In this document: positions 1 through 9,169 of the stretch, in pieces
Position numbering within the stretch: position 1 is the stretch's first letter
How the letters are laid out: each line of letters starts with the position of its first letter
Source of the DNA: Roseburia zhanii
Lineage (GTDB): Bacteria > Bacillota > Clostridia > Lachnospirales > Lachnospiraceae
Reading direction: 5' to 3'
DNA length: 64,000 bases
Assembly: GCF_014287635.1 (NCBI RefSeq)
Contig: NZ_JACOPH010000005.1
Coordinates: forward strand, 141,829 to 205,828
Position numbers and translations under genes: made by a program
Notes under the pieces: model-generated
The model's input: the letters and a program-made list of their open reading frames with translations, nothing else
Databases searched by the model: none
Told to the model about the DNA's origin: nothing

Positions 1-20
1 CTGAAGTGAACCAACCCCTT

Positions 21-440
21 TTAACCTTTCTTCCATACCGTCTTAGAACCAAATCCTGCCTTTTTAAACAGCTTTTTGTATGCCTTATACCTGCTCTTTG
101 GCACGGTTATCTTTGCCTTACTGCCGATCGAAGTAACCTTATAGGTCTTTCCACGGTATTTTACTGTTGCCGGAATGATCAAAATAATATTCGAAAGTAT
201 TGCTTTTAGTAGGTTTTCTGTTGCACGTTTAGTTATTCTCCACCACATCCTTCGGCTCAAGCTCAAACGCTGCAATATCCGTCATATACATATCATAAGA
301 AATCCACCACATGATCCGCTGTTGTCATATCAGGTACATAGTAAGTCACACCATCGTAAGTCTTGTAGTCCATGTATTTGTCAGTTTTGATCTTATAAGC
401 AGTTGTTACAGAACCATATTTCATGAATTTCTTAAATACC
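21..440 (-). pseudogene. Remnant of a surface protein with LRR_5-type C-terminal tail
   Basis: Reading leftward from about 440, one frame gives KFMKYGSVTTAYKIKTDK and ends with TTADHVVDF, where it meets a stop. A second frame then gives MWWISYDMYMTDIAAF down to VVENN and a stop. A third frame (21-275) carries IIPATVKYRGKTYKVTS joined directly to KITVPKSRYKAYKKLF and ends in WKKG. This last part matches the two ends of the C-terminal tail of the intact 1969-residue wall protein at 52730-58639 (IPATVSYHKTTYKIT and VKVPAKKLAGYKKLL), with the leucine-rich middle deleted. The broken frames and the internal deletion indicate a decayed surface-protein gene. Its former function is unknown. A sequencing error could explain one frame break but not the missing tail segment. 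Confidence 0.6.
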
Positions 441-452
441 ACATTTTATATA

Positions 453-1400
453 TTACTTTTTACCAAATAGCTTATACCAAAAACTTGATTTTATCTTTGT
501 ATTTTCTTGCTCTAACATCTTGAATTTCATATCAAGATTAGATAACTTATTCTTATACGAGTTAATATCTCTGTCAAGCAGTTGTATACGTTCTCTTAGC
601 CCTTTATTCTCATCAATAGCCTGTCCATATAACTTCTTAATCTGATACAGTTCAGCTAATACCTTTTCCTTTTCTCGCTTTTCATCCTCGTATAGCTTTG
701 TACTAAAATATTTCCTAGATATAGAATCTACTAATAATTTGCCATAAATATACCCAGCATTTTCACCTTCTAATTTTTCCGTTATTTCGACAATCTGCTT
801 TTCTTCATCTTCTGCATCACTAAAGTTTTCTCTTATTCGCCACTTGCTAACTGTAAATTCAAAACACGAAAGTCCTTTCTGCTTCATTTGACTTATCTTT
901 CGACTATCTACCGGATGAGTATCATTGACTTCAATTGCAAGTTGACCTTCCCATTTTTCTACATAAATGGACGGTTCTGCTCTCTTGAAATGCACAAGTA
1001 AATCTACAATACGTTTACTTCCATCATCCATAATAACAGTTTCTTCCCGTAGTATTTCGTCAGGATATATAGTTAATGCTTCACCCTTCCATCTAATTTC
1101 AAGTCGCTTAATTCTAGAAATACATTCTTTAAAAAATTCATGTCTATAGGATTCTTCACTTCCTTCTCCTTTATGTGCAAAATCTGCATTATAATACCGA
1201 AAATAACTGTTCTGAACTATACCATTTTTTCCTGTTTGAAAAACCATCCTCACTTTATTTTCTGGTTTTTTACAGATACTATATATATTATCCTTGTATA
1301 TTTCCCAAAGTTTTGGACGATTTTTTTTCCAATCCAAAGCATCCCAAATGGTAATTCTTTTATACTTTCCATCTATTAGCAAATCTGCTCTTCTCTTCAA
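453..1400 (-). CDS. CoiA-like / PD-(D/E)XK nuclease-type protein with C-terminal coiled coil
   Basis: 315 residues. The middle (about 125-185) has the pattern of a restriction-endonuclease-like core: DDGSKRIVDLLVHF, then QLAIEVNDTHPVDSRK and a following MKQKG segment. This fits competence protein CoiA-like nucleases, where IEV and the following T/H/K residues sit in the active site. The last 100 residues are a charged coiled coil ending in SFWYKLFGKK. The start is TTG, with AAGGAG about ten bases upstream; a nearby ATG is out of frame. The gene follows the ATPase gene at 1441 on the same strand with a 40-base gap. Family membership is inferred from motif shape, and no catalytic test is possible here. 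It could act in DNA uptake, repair or defence. Confidence 0.55.
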   Translation of the reverse strand: MKRRADLLIDGKYKRITIWDALDWKKNRPKLWEIYKDNIYSICKKPENKVRMVFQTGKNGIVQNSYFRYYNADFAHKGEGSEESYRHEFFKECISRIKRLEIRWKGEALTIYPDEILREETVIMDDGSKRIVDLLVHFKRAEPSIYVEKWEGQLAIEVNDTHPVDSRKISQMKQKGLSCFEFTVSKWRIRENFSDAEDEEKQIVEITEKLEGENAGYIYGKLLVDSISRKYFSTKLYEDEKREKEKVLAELYQIKKLYGQAIDENKGLRERIQLLDRDINSYKNKLSNLDMKFKMLEQENTKIKSSFWYKLFGKK

Positions 1401-1440
1401 AAATAGTCATCTCCTTATCCTGTCAGTATAATTTTCCATC

Positions 1441-2694
1441 CTAAAACTCCAGACTATCTGCATGGAGCAGAAAATATTTCATACCCATGAACACGAACCC
1501 TTCCTCATTTCTCCAAGGCTTTTTCGTTCCATTCACGATAACAATTTTCTTAAATGAATCCGGAATATTTCGGAATGAATTAAGTTCCTGCGTCTGCTTT
1601 TCCTCAGAGGTCATATCATAAGCCACTTGAATGTAATATCTCTGACTGCCCTGGTTCACTATAAAATCAACCTCTAACTGCTTATGAACCCTCTTCCCCT
1701 CACTATTTTTTGCAAATACATCCACAATACCAACATCCACATTGTAACCACGCACAAGCAGTTCATTATAAACAATGTTCTCCATAATATGCGTCGGTTC
1801 CTGCTGTCTGAAATTCAATCTGGCATTTCTAAGTCCAACATCCGAAAAATAGTATTTCAGATTTGCTCCTACATATTTTCTCCCCTTAATATCATACCGA
1901 TTTGCTTTAGAAATCAAAAATGCCTCTGCCAAATAATCAATATGGTTAGATATCGTTTTGTTGCTATAATGGATTCCCTGTTCACTTTTAAAGGTATTTG
2001 ATATTTTGGTCGGATTGGTAGGTGCTCCAATGGCAGACGCTAGTATATCTACTAAAGTTCCGATTTCATCAACATTTTGAATCCTGTTACGCTCTACTAC
2101 ATCCTTGATATAAACATTGGTAAAAATATTTTTAAGATACTCAGCCTTTTGGCGTTCCACAGAGAATTGTGCCACTTGTGGTAAACCACCGTATGTCATA
2201 TATTCCTCCCATGCATCATCATAATCTCCATCAAAATCCGCATAGAACTCTGCAAAGGACAACGGATAAATTCTGATTTCATCTCCTCTGCCTCTAAATT
2301 CGGTTACAATATCGCTGGATAAAAACTTAGAATTACTGCCGGTTACATACACATCAACATTACTGATACGAAGTAAACTGTTCAGCACTTCCTCAAATCG
2401 TGGCATAAACTGTACTTCATCCAAAAGAAGATAATACTTCTGGTCATCTTTCATCCGCTCTTTAATATGCTGATAACACTTCTTTGGATCTCTCAGCTCC
2501 TCATTTTCGATGCCATCCAATGCAATCTCAATGATATGGTCATTATCTACACCACTCTCCAATAAGTATTTCTTAAACAACACAAATAACAGGAAGGATT
2601 TTCCGCATCTCCTGATTCCCGTGATAACCTTAATCATTCCGTTATCTTTTCTTATTTTTAACTGTTCAAGGTATGAATCTCTCTTAATCTCCAT
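1441..2694 (-). CDS. ATPase of the AAA_14 / DUF4143 family
   Basis: About 417 residues. The N-terminal ATPase domain has a Walker A motif (GIRRCGKSFLL, near residues 26-36), a Walker B-like strand (YYLLLDEVQFM) and a sensor segment (VTGSNSKFLSSD). The C-terminal DUF4143 domain has a PD-(D/E)XK-like strand (QLEVDFIVNQG) followed by YYIQVAYD. The start at MEIKRDSY (2694) is chosen because AAGGAG lies eight bases upstream; an in-frame ATG ten residues earlier lacks such a site. These proteins are common in Bacteroidota and Bacillota. The family is secure, but its cellular role and partners are not established. Confidence 0.85.
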   Translation of the reverse strand: MEIKRDSYLEQLKIRKDNGMIKVITGIRRCGKSFLLFVLFKKYLLESGVDNDHIIEIALDGIENEELRDPKKCYQHIKERMKDDQKYYLLLDEVQFMPRFEEVLNSLLRISNVDVYVTGSNSKFLSSDIVTEFRGRGDEIRIYPLSFAEFYADFDGDYDDAWEEYMTYGGLPQVAQFSVERQKAEYLKNIFTNVYIKDVVERNRIQNVDEIGTLVDILASAIGAPTNPTKISNTFKSEQGIHYSNKTISNHIDYLAEAFLISKANRYDIKGRKYVGANLKYYFSDVGLRNARLNFRQQEPTHIMENIVYNELLVRGYNVDVGIVDVFAKNSEGKRVHKQLEVDFIVNQGSQRYYIQVAYDMTSEEKQTQELNSFRNIPDSFKKIVIVNGTKKPWRNEEGFVFMGMKYFLLHADSLEF

Positions 2695-2740
2695 AATGAA
2701 GCTCCTTGTTTTTGTGCGTTGCACTGATTTTGGTAATATT

Positions 2741-2769
2741 ATTTTACCACTGAATTATTTTCACTTCAA
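2741..2769 (-). promoter_or_regulatory. Putative sigma-A promoter of the DUF4143 ATPase gene
   Basis: On the minus strand TTGAAG and TAAAAT are separated by 17 bases, about 50 bases upstream of the ATPase start. No operator is obvious. The rest of 2694-3026 is AT-rich and holds no convincing gene. Confidence 0.45.
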
Positions 2770-2863
2770 TATTCATTACTATTTTTTGTGCATTTACACT
2801 TTTTTATGTAGTAGCCATGCAAAAAGGTCTTATTCTTAGAACTTTTACACATTTCAATAACTT

Positions 2864-2892
2864 TTGACGAGGTTTAGAAATCACTTTATGAT
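2864..2892 (+). promoter_or_regulatory. Putative sigma-A promoter of the M20 hydrolase gene
   Basis: TTGACG and TATGAT are separated by exactly 17 bases, about 135 bases upstream of the hydrolase start. The leader contains no clear hairpin or riboswitch. Confidence 0.5.
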
Positions 2893-3026
2893 CGCATAAT
2901 ATTGTAACAAAATCAAAAATACTATATTCTATAATAAAGTATAAAATCAATATATCGAAAATCTGACCAGCATGACTCAAGCCAGGCAGATTCCGAGAAT
3001 ACATTAGTGAAAGAAGGAGGATATCC

Positions 3027-4256
3027 ATGAATCCAGAAGAACTTTTAAAAGAAGCATCTAATATGCAGGAGGAACTGACGAAAAACCGTCGTTACCTGCA
3101 CACACACCCAGAAACAGGTTTTGACCTTACAGAAACAAAAGCCTATGTAAAAAGAGAACTGACAGACATGGGCTATACCCCAATCGACTGTGGAAAGGCT
3201 GGTCTTACTGCTCTTGCCAGTGGCAAAAAAAGCGGCAGGGTATTTTTACTGCGTGCAGACATGGATGCACTTCCGATCCGGGAAGAAGCTGATGTTGATT
3301 TTCCATCAGAGAATGGTAATATGCATGCCTGTGGACATGATATGCACACTTCCATGTTATTAGGTGCTGCAAAACTCTTAAAACAGCATGAAGATGAGAT
3401 CCATGGAACCATCAAACTGATGTTTCAGCCGGCAGAAGAAATCTTTGCCGGTTCTAAAGATATGATTGATGCCGGCGTTTTAAAAAATCCTGATGTCGAT
3501 GCCGCTCTTATGATCCATGTCATGGCAGGGCTTCCGATGCCTTCCGGTACAGTGATCGTCTGTGATGGCGGTATCAGTGCACCTGCTGCCGACTATTTTA
3601 CTATCCGTATCCAGGGCAAAGGCTGTCATGGTTCCATGCCAAATAACGGTATCGATCCGATCAATGCTGCTGCACATATCATCACTGCACTTCAGGAGAT
3701 CCATGCAAGAGAACTTGCACTTTCCGATGAAGCAGTTTTAACTTTCGGTACCATTCATGGCGGTGCTGCTGAAAATGTCATACCGGACTTTGTAGAACTA
3801 GGCGGTACGATCCGTACTTATGATGAAGATGTCCGCAGCTTTTTAAAGAAACGGATGACAGAAATCTCACAGGGGATCGCAGCAACTTTCCGTGCTTCTG
3901 CAAAAGTTTCATTCGGTACAGGCTGTCCGACTTTAAAAAATGACTATGAGCTGTCTTCTTGTATTTCAACCTATATGACGGAACTCTTAGGCAAAGAAAA
4001 AGCATTTACTGCCGGTGCATTATCTGCCCTCTCAGGTGAGAAAAAGGCTCCGAAAACTGCCGGATCAGAAGATTTTGCTTATATCAGTCAGGAAGTGCCT
4101 TCCATTATGTTAGCACTTGCTGCCGGAAATCCATCGGAAGGTTACTGTTTCCCTCAGCATCATCCAAAGGTAAAATTTGATGAAACTGCACTCTCCTATG
4201 GAACTGCCATCTATGCTTATGCGGCTCTCCGTTATCTTGCTGATCACAACGTATAA
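3027..4256 (+). CDS. M20-family amidohydrolase (aminoacylase/carboxypeptidase type)
   Basis: 409 residues, the usual length for M20D peptidases such as IAA-amino-acid and N-acyl-amino-acid hydrolases. Metal-binding and catalytic signatures are visible: LLRADMDALPIREE, MHACGHDMHTSMLLGAAK and LMFQPAEE, followed by a dimerisation lid region and a C-terminal GSEDFAYISQEVPS metal-site segment. No signal peptide is present, so the enzyme is cytoplasmic. The start is fixed by AAGGAGGATATCC before ATG. The gene stands alone, with its own promoter upstream and a terminator downstream. The family assignment is firm. The substrate (N-acetyl-amino acid, hippurate-like or peptide) cannot be told from sequence. 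Confidence 0.9.
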   Translation: MNPEELLKEASNMQEELTKNRRYLHTHPETGFDLTETKAYVKRELTDMGYTPIDCGKAGLTALASGKKSGRVFLLRADMDALPIREEADVDFPSENGNMHACGHDMHTSMLLGAAKLLKQHEDEIHGTIKLMFQPAEEIFAGSKDMIDAGVLKNPDVDAALMIHVMAGLPMPSGTVIVCDGGISAPAADYFTIRIQGKGCHGSMPNNGIDPINAAAHIITALQEIHARELALSDEAVLTFGTIHGGAAENVIPDFVELGGTIRTYDEDVRSFLKKRMTEISQGIAATFRASAKVSFGTGCPTLKNDYELSSCISTYMTELLGKEKAFTAGALSALSGEKKAPKTAGSEDFAYISQEVPSIMLALAAGNPSEGYCFPQHHPKVKFDETALSYGTAIYAYAALRYLADHNV

Positions 4257-4267
4257 ATTCAGTATCA

Positions 4268-4310
4268 AAAAGACAGTGTAAATAGCATTTTGCCATCTAC
4301 ACTGTCTTTC
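4268..4310. terminator. Bidirectional rho-independent terminator between convergent genes
   Basis: The stem AAAGACAGTGTA pairs with TACACTGTCTTT around a short loop. An A-run lies on one side and a T-rich tail on the other, so it can serve both the M20 hydrolase gene and the convergent ilvE. Confidence 0.8.
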
Positions 4311-4340
4311 TACTTTTATGACATCTATAATCTTATCTTA

Positions 4341-5408
4341 TTATGCATTGATATCTACTGTCCAGCCGTATTTATCTTCTACATCGCCCCACTGGATTCC
4401 TGTCAGATAATCATATAATTTCTGTGTTAATTTACCAATCTCAAAGTTATTTACTTTTACGATATCATCTTTGTAAACAAATTCACCAACCGGTGAGATA
4501 ACTGCTGCTGTACCTGTACCGAATGCTTCTTCTAATGTACCGTCATGTCCGGCTTTCATCAGGTCATCTACAGCAAGATGTGTTTCGTTTACTTTATATC
4601 CCCAATCTTTTAAGATATGGATAATAGAATCTCTCGTAACACCCGGAAGTACAGTTCCTTCGATCGGTGCTGTATAAATCTCTCCGCCGATCTTAAACAT
4701 GATATTCATGGTTCCTACTTCCTCTACATATTTTCTATGTACACCATCTAACCAGAGTACCTGTGTACATCCCATCTTCTCTGCTTTTACCTGTCCTAAG
4801 ATAGAACCTGCATAGTTACCACCGCATTTTGTAAATCCTGTACCACCCTGTACGGCACGTACTAATTCATCTTCTACTAAGATCTTAACCGGATTGATTC
4901 CTTCTGCATAATATGCACCAACCGGACAGCAGATAACCATAAATTTATATTTGCTTGCCATATGTACGCCTAATGCTGACTCTGTTGCAAACATGAATGG
5001 ACGGATATAAAGAGATGTTCCCGGTTCTGATGGTACCCAGTCCTTTTCTACTTTTACTAATTCTTTTACTGCTTCAACGAACATATCCTCTGGGAATGCC
5101 GGCATACAAAGTCTTTCATTTGACTTGATCATACGTCTTGCATTCATTTCCGGACGGAATAACTGGATCTTACCGGATTTTGTACGGTATGCTTTCATTC
5201 CTTCAAATGTTTCCTGTGCATAATGCAATGTCACACATGCTGGGTCTAAGCTAATCGGCTCATGCGGAACGATCCTTGCATCGATCCATCCATCTTCCTT
5301 TGTCCAATCCATGACAAACATGTAATCTGTCATATATTTTCCAAATCCAAGATTCTTCTGATCCGGTTTTTCCTTTAACTGTTCTCTTTTTACAAATCTG
5401 ATATCCAT
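4341..5408 (-). CDS. ilvE: Branched-chain amino acid aminotransferase
   Basis: 355 residues, the length of the group II (eukaryote/Firmicute-type) branched-chain aminotransferases. This PLP enzyme catalyses the last step of valine, leucine and isoleucine synthesis and the first step of their degradation. Recognisable segments are LHYAQETFEGMKAYR near residue 62, FRPEMNARRM, and FTKCGGNYAGS, whose lysine fits the PLP-binding residue. These are followed by VEEVGTMNIMF, VLPGVTRDSI and EEAFGTGTAAVISP. GGAGG precedes the ATG. It is a single gene with its own promoter and lies 4.4 kb from ilvBN, so it is not co-transcribed with them. No T-box leader is visible. Confidence 0.95.
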   Translation of the reverse strand: MDIRFVKREQLKEKPDQKNLGFGKYMTDYMFVMDWTKEDGWIDARIVPHEPISLDPACVTLHYAQETFEGMKAYRTKSGKIQLFRPEMNARRMIKSNERLCMPAFPEDMFVEAVKELVKVEKDWVPSEPGTSLYIRPFMFATESALGVHMASKYKFMVICCPVGAYYAEGINPVKILVEDELVRAVQGGTGFTKCGGNYAGSILGQVKAEKMGCTQVLWLDGVHRKYVEEVGTMNIMFKIGGEIYTAPIEGTVLPGVTRDSIIHILKDWGYKVNETHLAVDDLMKAGHDGTLEEAFGTGTAAVISPVGEFVYKDDIVKVNNFEIGKLTQKLYDYLTGIQWGDVEDKYGWTVDINA

Positions 5409-5482
5409 AACTTTTACCTCCGATGTGCCTCATGTCCGTTTCTTTCGGACTTTTTGGATTTCTTTTTCATTTTCTGAAAACC

Positions 5483-5511
5483 ATTATTATACTTTTTTTT
5501 CTCAATGTCAA
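5483..5511 (-). promoter_or_regulatory. Promoter of ilvE
   Basis: On the minus strand a perfect TTGACA (5506-5511) is followed after 17 bases by AATAAT. A perfect TATAAT overlaps it at a 14-base spacing. The leader of about 75 bases carries a short hairpin (AGTCCGAAAG...CGGACAT region) but no tRNA-binding T-box features. Confidence 0.55.
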
Positions 5512-5617
5512 GATTATTCCAAAGGCTTATATGTGCTATAACTACACATTATGGAAAGTCGCATTTGTTCAAACTACATGTTATACTTGTAGTATCTTTA
5601 CTACATATGCATCTGCA

Positions 5618-8200
5618 CTAATCGACACTTTCAAAGAAACTGTCCTGCTCTCCCGTCAATGGGAATGTCAGGATCACTTTAAACAGATCTCCGTCAACAA
5701 TAAGTTCAAATCTGCCCTGCATCAGTTCTGTCAGGCTCTTTGCAATGGAGATTCCCAGTCCGTTTCCTTCGGTATTTCTTGAACTGTCGCCTCTGACAAA
5801 CCGCTCCATCAATGCTTCACTGTCAATATTTAAAGCATATTTTGAAATATTCCTGAAAATAATTTTTCCATTTGTACCATCATTTTCTATATTGACATAT
5901 GCTCTTGTTGATGCTTGTGCATATTTACAGATATTATTCATCAGATTATCAAAGATCCGCCATAAATGCCTTGGATCTGCCTGAATATATAAAGGTTCCT
6001 TACTGTCCTGCACGATCAGTTCGATCTGACCTGCTTTTAATTTTTCTTCAAATTCTCCGATTGTCTGTGTCAGCATGACTTTTGCATCACAACGTTCATA
6101 TGCAACTGCAAGATTTCCGGTAGATGCTTTTGACGCTTCGATCAGATCCTCGATCAGTTTTTTTAATCGTGCGGACTGCCGGTGTAATACTTCTAGATAT
6201 TCCTGTACTGTTGTATTATCGATATCTTCTTTTTCTAACAGATCAACATAATTGATGATCGAAGTCAGCGGTGTCTTGATATCATGCGATACATTTGTGA
6301 TCAGTTCTGTCTTAAAACGCTCACTTTTCATCCGCTCTGCTACAGCCATTCCAATCCCTTCCTGAATACTGTTCAGATCTTCTCCATGCTCCTTAAAATC
6401 CCAAAACATACGGCTTGTATCGATCTTGCTGTCTACTTCCCCTTTTGCGATCTTTTTTGCCCCTTCTATTAAACGGTTTAACTGCAAAAGACAGATCGTG
6501 ATAAATCCATAGACTGCCACTTTTTCCACAAACCAGAGGAATAACTGTGTATCAGGACTGTAACTGCTTGCTACCAGCCCGAAAATTTCCAAAACTGCCA
6601 GGATTCCCATGACAAGCCATGCTTTCCATAGAAACGGAAGTGCCTGTGACAGACTATTTCCCATTTTTTTCAAGCTGCCTAAGATACGGAGAAGCCATTT
6701 TTTACACCAGCTTAAGATTCTATAAATCAGTGTATTTCTCCACCATTTTCCCAATTTCAAGCGGACAGACACACTATACAAAAATGAAAATCCTGATATT
6801 TCCATAAGAAGGATTGCAAAGAATCCCAGTAAAATTACAAACCGCACCGGCAGTCCATAAGCTGCTTCTGAAATAAGGATGCCACACATACAAAAAGCTG
6901 TAAATACGATACCTATATACAGATCAAGCGGTATCTTATCCATCTTTCCTTCCACGATCCCGCCAGTTCCCGTTCTATGTCCTGCTCCGATCATCATCAC
7001 AGCTAAAGATGCAAAAAATACTACCATACTGACAGCTAAGACCACATACATTCCATAACGCATGGCAAATGCAAAATCTACGACTGCTGTTAATTCTACA
7101 AAGAAATCCTGATCAAACCAGCCTGTGATTTTTCCGAACAGTCCTTGATTAAAAAAACTGCCTGTTGTTTCTAGCGGCTCATTTACATAAGAAAGTACAT
7201 AGTACGGTTTTGTGTCCGGAAATTCATACTCATATGTAAGGATCTCACCATTCTGCACCTCATACTCTACATATGTGCTATCATCGTCTGCATACATCTC
7301 TGTGCCATAACTTTCCACTGTTGCTGCTTCATCAACGCTTTCTGTCGCACTTTCTTCTGCAACCGCATCTGCTGTCACACTGATATCATCTTCATATACA
7401 GATAAAATTTCCATTCCCATCTGTTCTAACTCATTTGAAGTGAGCACATTGATATCAGAAAGATAATATGTCATGCCATCAATCTGGATCATCTTACTGC
7501 CGTCTTTCCATGTATAGTTATCACCACTCTTTACCAGTTCTCCTGACAGGTCAATGTTTTTTTCAGTACCGGTTTCATCAGAAATAAACACCTCTCCTAA
7601 CTGTCCATAGAATTTTCCATTGGCAAGATAAAATATTTTATCCAAATTTCTGACATAATAACAGGCTTCGATCGGGTATGCCTTCTGCTTATAAGATTTT
7701 CCATTATTATAAATATAACTGTAACCAAAATAGCTTTTCGAAGATATATAACTCGTATCCTGTCCCATATTGCAGGAATAAATATACAGCATATCTTCGC
7801 TGACCGGTTTATCAAAATTACAGACTTCATAAACATTTGTATCATTCAGGTCGATGTCTTTGATACTGTCTGTCTGGATCACCCCGTACCGGAAATTCGT
7901 CTTTTCAAGTTCTTTCATTGCAAAATCGTCCTGATACTCTGTCATTGCCCAGATTGAATATTTCTGCTGTGCGGTCTGATAGACTTCCTGCATGACTTCT
8001 TCTTTTGTCTGCTCATAAACATCCATATCTTCTATAACAAGAACAGCCAATAAAGAACCTGCCATGACATGAAGGGATAATACACATAAGATCATTGCTG
8101 TGATCCTTGCCCATTTTTTATAACACCATAACTGTTTTTCCTTCGGTTTTTCTTTCTTTCGTTCTGTTTTTTCTGTTTTATCATGAAATAGTTTCATCAC
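5618..8200 (-). CDS. Sensor histidine kinase with large extracytoplasmic domain
   Basis: 860 residues, unusually long for this class. Order: a positively charged N-terminus, one membrane helix (about 33-57), a roughly 310-residue outside domain rich in Tyr, Asp and Glu (acidic stretch near 285-320), about five further membrane helices (370-590), a HAMP-like linker, the phospho-acceptor helix with TNVSHDIKTPLTS (His639), and an ATP-binding domain with DNLMNNICKYA (N box), RFVRGDSSR and EGNGLGISIAK (G box). It follows the response-regulator gene by 24 bases and clearly forms one operon with it. The outside domain matches no sensor domain I recognise, so the signal is unknown. A cell-envelope signal is an inference. 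Confidence 0.9.
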   Translation of the reverse strand: MMKLFHDKTEKTERKKEKPKEKQLWCYKKWARITAMILCVLSLHVMAGSLLAVLVIEDMDVYEQTKEEVMQEVYQTAQQKYSIWAMTEYQDDFAMKELEKTNFRYGVIQTDSIKDIDLNDTNVYEVCNFDKPVSEDMLYIYSCNMGQDTSYISSKSYFGYSYIYNNGKSYKQKAYPIEACYYVRNLDKIFYLANGKFYGQLGEVFISDETGTEKNIDLSGELVKSGDNYTWKDGSKMIQIDGMTYYLSDINVLTSNELEQMGMEILSVYEDDISVTADAVAEESATESVDEAATVESYGTEMYADDDSTYVEYEVQNGEILTYEYEFPDTKPYYVLSYVNEPLETTGSFFNQGLFGKITGWFDQDFFVELTAVVDFAFAMRYGMYVVLAVSMVVFFASLAVMMIGAGHRTGTGGIVEGKMDKIPLDLYIGIVFTAFCMCGILISEAAYGLPVRFVILLGFFAILLMEISGFSFLYSVSVRLKLGKWWRNTLIYRILSWCKKWLLRILGSLKKMGNSLSQALPFLWKAWLVMGILAVLEIFGLVASSYSPDTQLFLWFVEKVAVYGFITICLLQLNRLIEGAKKIAKGEVDSKIDTSRMFWDFKEHGEDLNSIQEGIGMAVAERMKSERFKTELITNVSHDIKTPLTSIINYVDLLEKEDIDNTTVQEYLEVLHRQSARLKKLIEDLIEASKASTGNLAVAYERCDAKVMLTQTIGEFEEKLKAGQIELIVQDSKEPLYIQADPRHLWRIFDNLMNNICKYAQASTRAYVNIENDGTNGKIIFRNISKYALNIDSEALMERFVRGDSSRNTEGNGLGISIAKSLTELMQGRFELIVDGDLFKVILTFPLTGEQDSFFESVD

Positions 8201-8224
8201 ACATGCCTCCCGTATGCTGCATTT

Positions 8225-8917
8225 TTATTTCTCGTCCTCGATCTTATATCCTCTGCCCCATACAACTTTTAAATAACGTGGATTTGCCGGATCATACTCT
8301 AATTTTTCCCGCAGATGCCGGATATGCACAGCGACGGTATTTTCTGTTCCATATGCTACATCTTTCCAGACTTTCTGATAGATCTGCGCTGGTGAAAATA
8401 CCTGTCCCCTATGCTCTAAAAGCAGTTTCAAAATATCATATTCTGTACGTGTCAATGCTACCGGTTCTCCATCAAGTGTAACTTCTTTGGACTTATCATC
8501 TAATTCGATCCCGCCGATAGTTAAAATATCATTCTTTGGCTTTCCACCGCCAAGCATCATATAACGTCTGAGCTGCGACTTGACTCTTGCCTGCAATTCC
8601 ACCGGATTAAACGGTTTTGTAATATAATCATCTGCTCCTACCGTAAGTCCTAAAACTTTATCTGTGTCCTCACTTTTTGCAGTCAAAAGGATCACCGGTA
8701 CGTTGCTGATCTCCCTGATCTTGACCATTGCGGTAATCCCATCCATAACAGGCATCATAATATCCATGAGCACCAAATGGATCTCCTGCCCTGCAGTCAG
8801 TGCTACGGCCTCTTTTCCGTTATATGCTTCTAGTACCTCATATCCTTCACTCTCTAAATAAATACGAAGTGCTGATACGATATCTTTTTCATCATCACAT
8901 ACTAATATACGATACAT
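8225..8917 (-). CDS. OmpR/PhoB-family response regulator
   Basis: 230 residues. The receiver domain (1-120) has the acidic pair in LVCDDEKD, the phosphorylation site in LVLMDIMMPVMDG (Asp near 53), the Thr in ILLTAKSED and the Lys in DDYITKPF. A winged-helix DNA-binding domain of PhoB type occupies 130-228 (LTRTEYDILKLLLEHRGQVFS..., VAVHIRHLREKLE). GGAGGAAGTTT precedes the ATG. The cognate kinase lies immediately downstream. Similarity to VanR/PhoP-like regulators is general, and the target genes are unknown. Tandem TTAAA(C/G) repeats upstream (8992-9008) suggest autoregulation. Confidence 0.95.
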   Translation of the reverse strand: MYRILVCDDEKDIVSALRIYLESEGYEVLEAYNGKEAVALTAGQEIHLVLMDIMMPVMDGITAMVKIREISNVPVILLTAKSEDTDKVLGLTVGADDYITKPFNPVELQARVKSQLRRYMMLGGGKPKNDILTIGGIELDDKSKEVTLDGEPVALTRTEYDILKLLLEHRGQVFSPAQIYQKVWKDVAYGTENTVAVHIRHLREKLEYDPANPRYLKVVWGRGYKIEDEK

Positions 8918-8952
8918 AAACTTCCTCCACTTTGATTATAATCAATAACTGT

Positions 8953-9020
8953 ATTGTAGCGGATTATTTATGAATTTAAAAGGATTCAATTCTTTAAGAT
9001 TTGTTTAACTTTAGAATCCT
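8953..9020 (-). promoter_or_regulatory. Promoter of the two-component operon with tandem regulator-type repeats
   Basis: On the minus strand the -10 is TACAAT (8953-8958). The -35 position holds only a weak TTTTAA. Just upstream are two direct repeats, TTAAAC (9003-9008) and TTAAAG (8992-8997), spaced 11 bases apart start to start. That is the spacing used by PhoP/OmpR-type regulators. A larger inverted repeat AGGATTC...GAATCCT brackets them (8981-9020). A weak -35 with repeats abutting it suggests activation by the operon's own regulator (inference). Confidence 0.45.
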
Positions 9021-9036
9021 ATATTCTTTTCTAAGG

Positions 9037-9123
9037 TTGACCTGACTGCATTTATACGCTATTGTAATATTATGATACAAAAAACAGCAGATCAGCACTC
9101 TTATCAACATACAGAATAAGAGT
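9037..9123 (+). promoter_or_regulatory. Promoter and leader hairpin of the flavin reductase-like gene
   Basis: TTGACC (9037-9042) and TATTGT (9060-9065) are 17 bases apart. The leader contains an 8-base inverted repeat ACTCTTAT/ATAAGAGT (9097-9123) that could be an operator or a leader hairpin. Confidence 0.4.
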
Positions 9124-9169
9124 TTTAACCTGCAATCCTACCCACAAAAAATACAAAGGAGCAAAACAT

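Noticed and set aside
2804-3028. 74-codon minus-strand open frame between the ATPase and hydrolase genes
   Set aside because: No RBS, AT-rich composition, and it crosses the promoter of the M20 hydrolase gene.
4341-5520. T-box leader upstream of ilvE
   Set aside because: The leader is only about 75 bases and lacks the conserved T-box sequence and an antiterminator.
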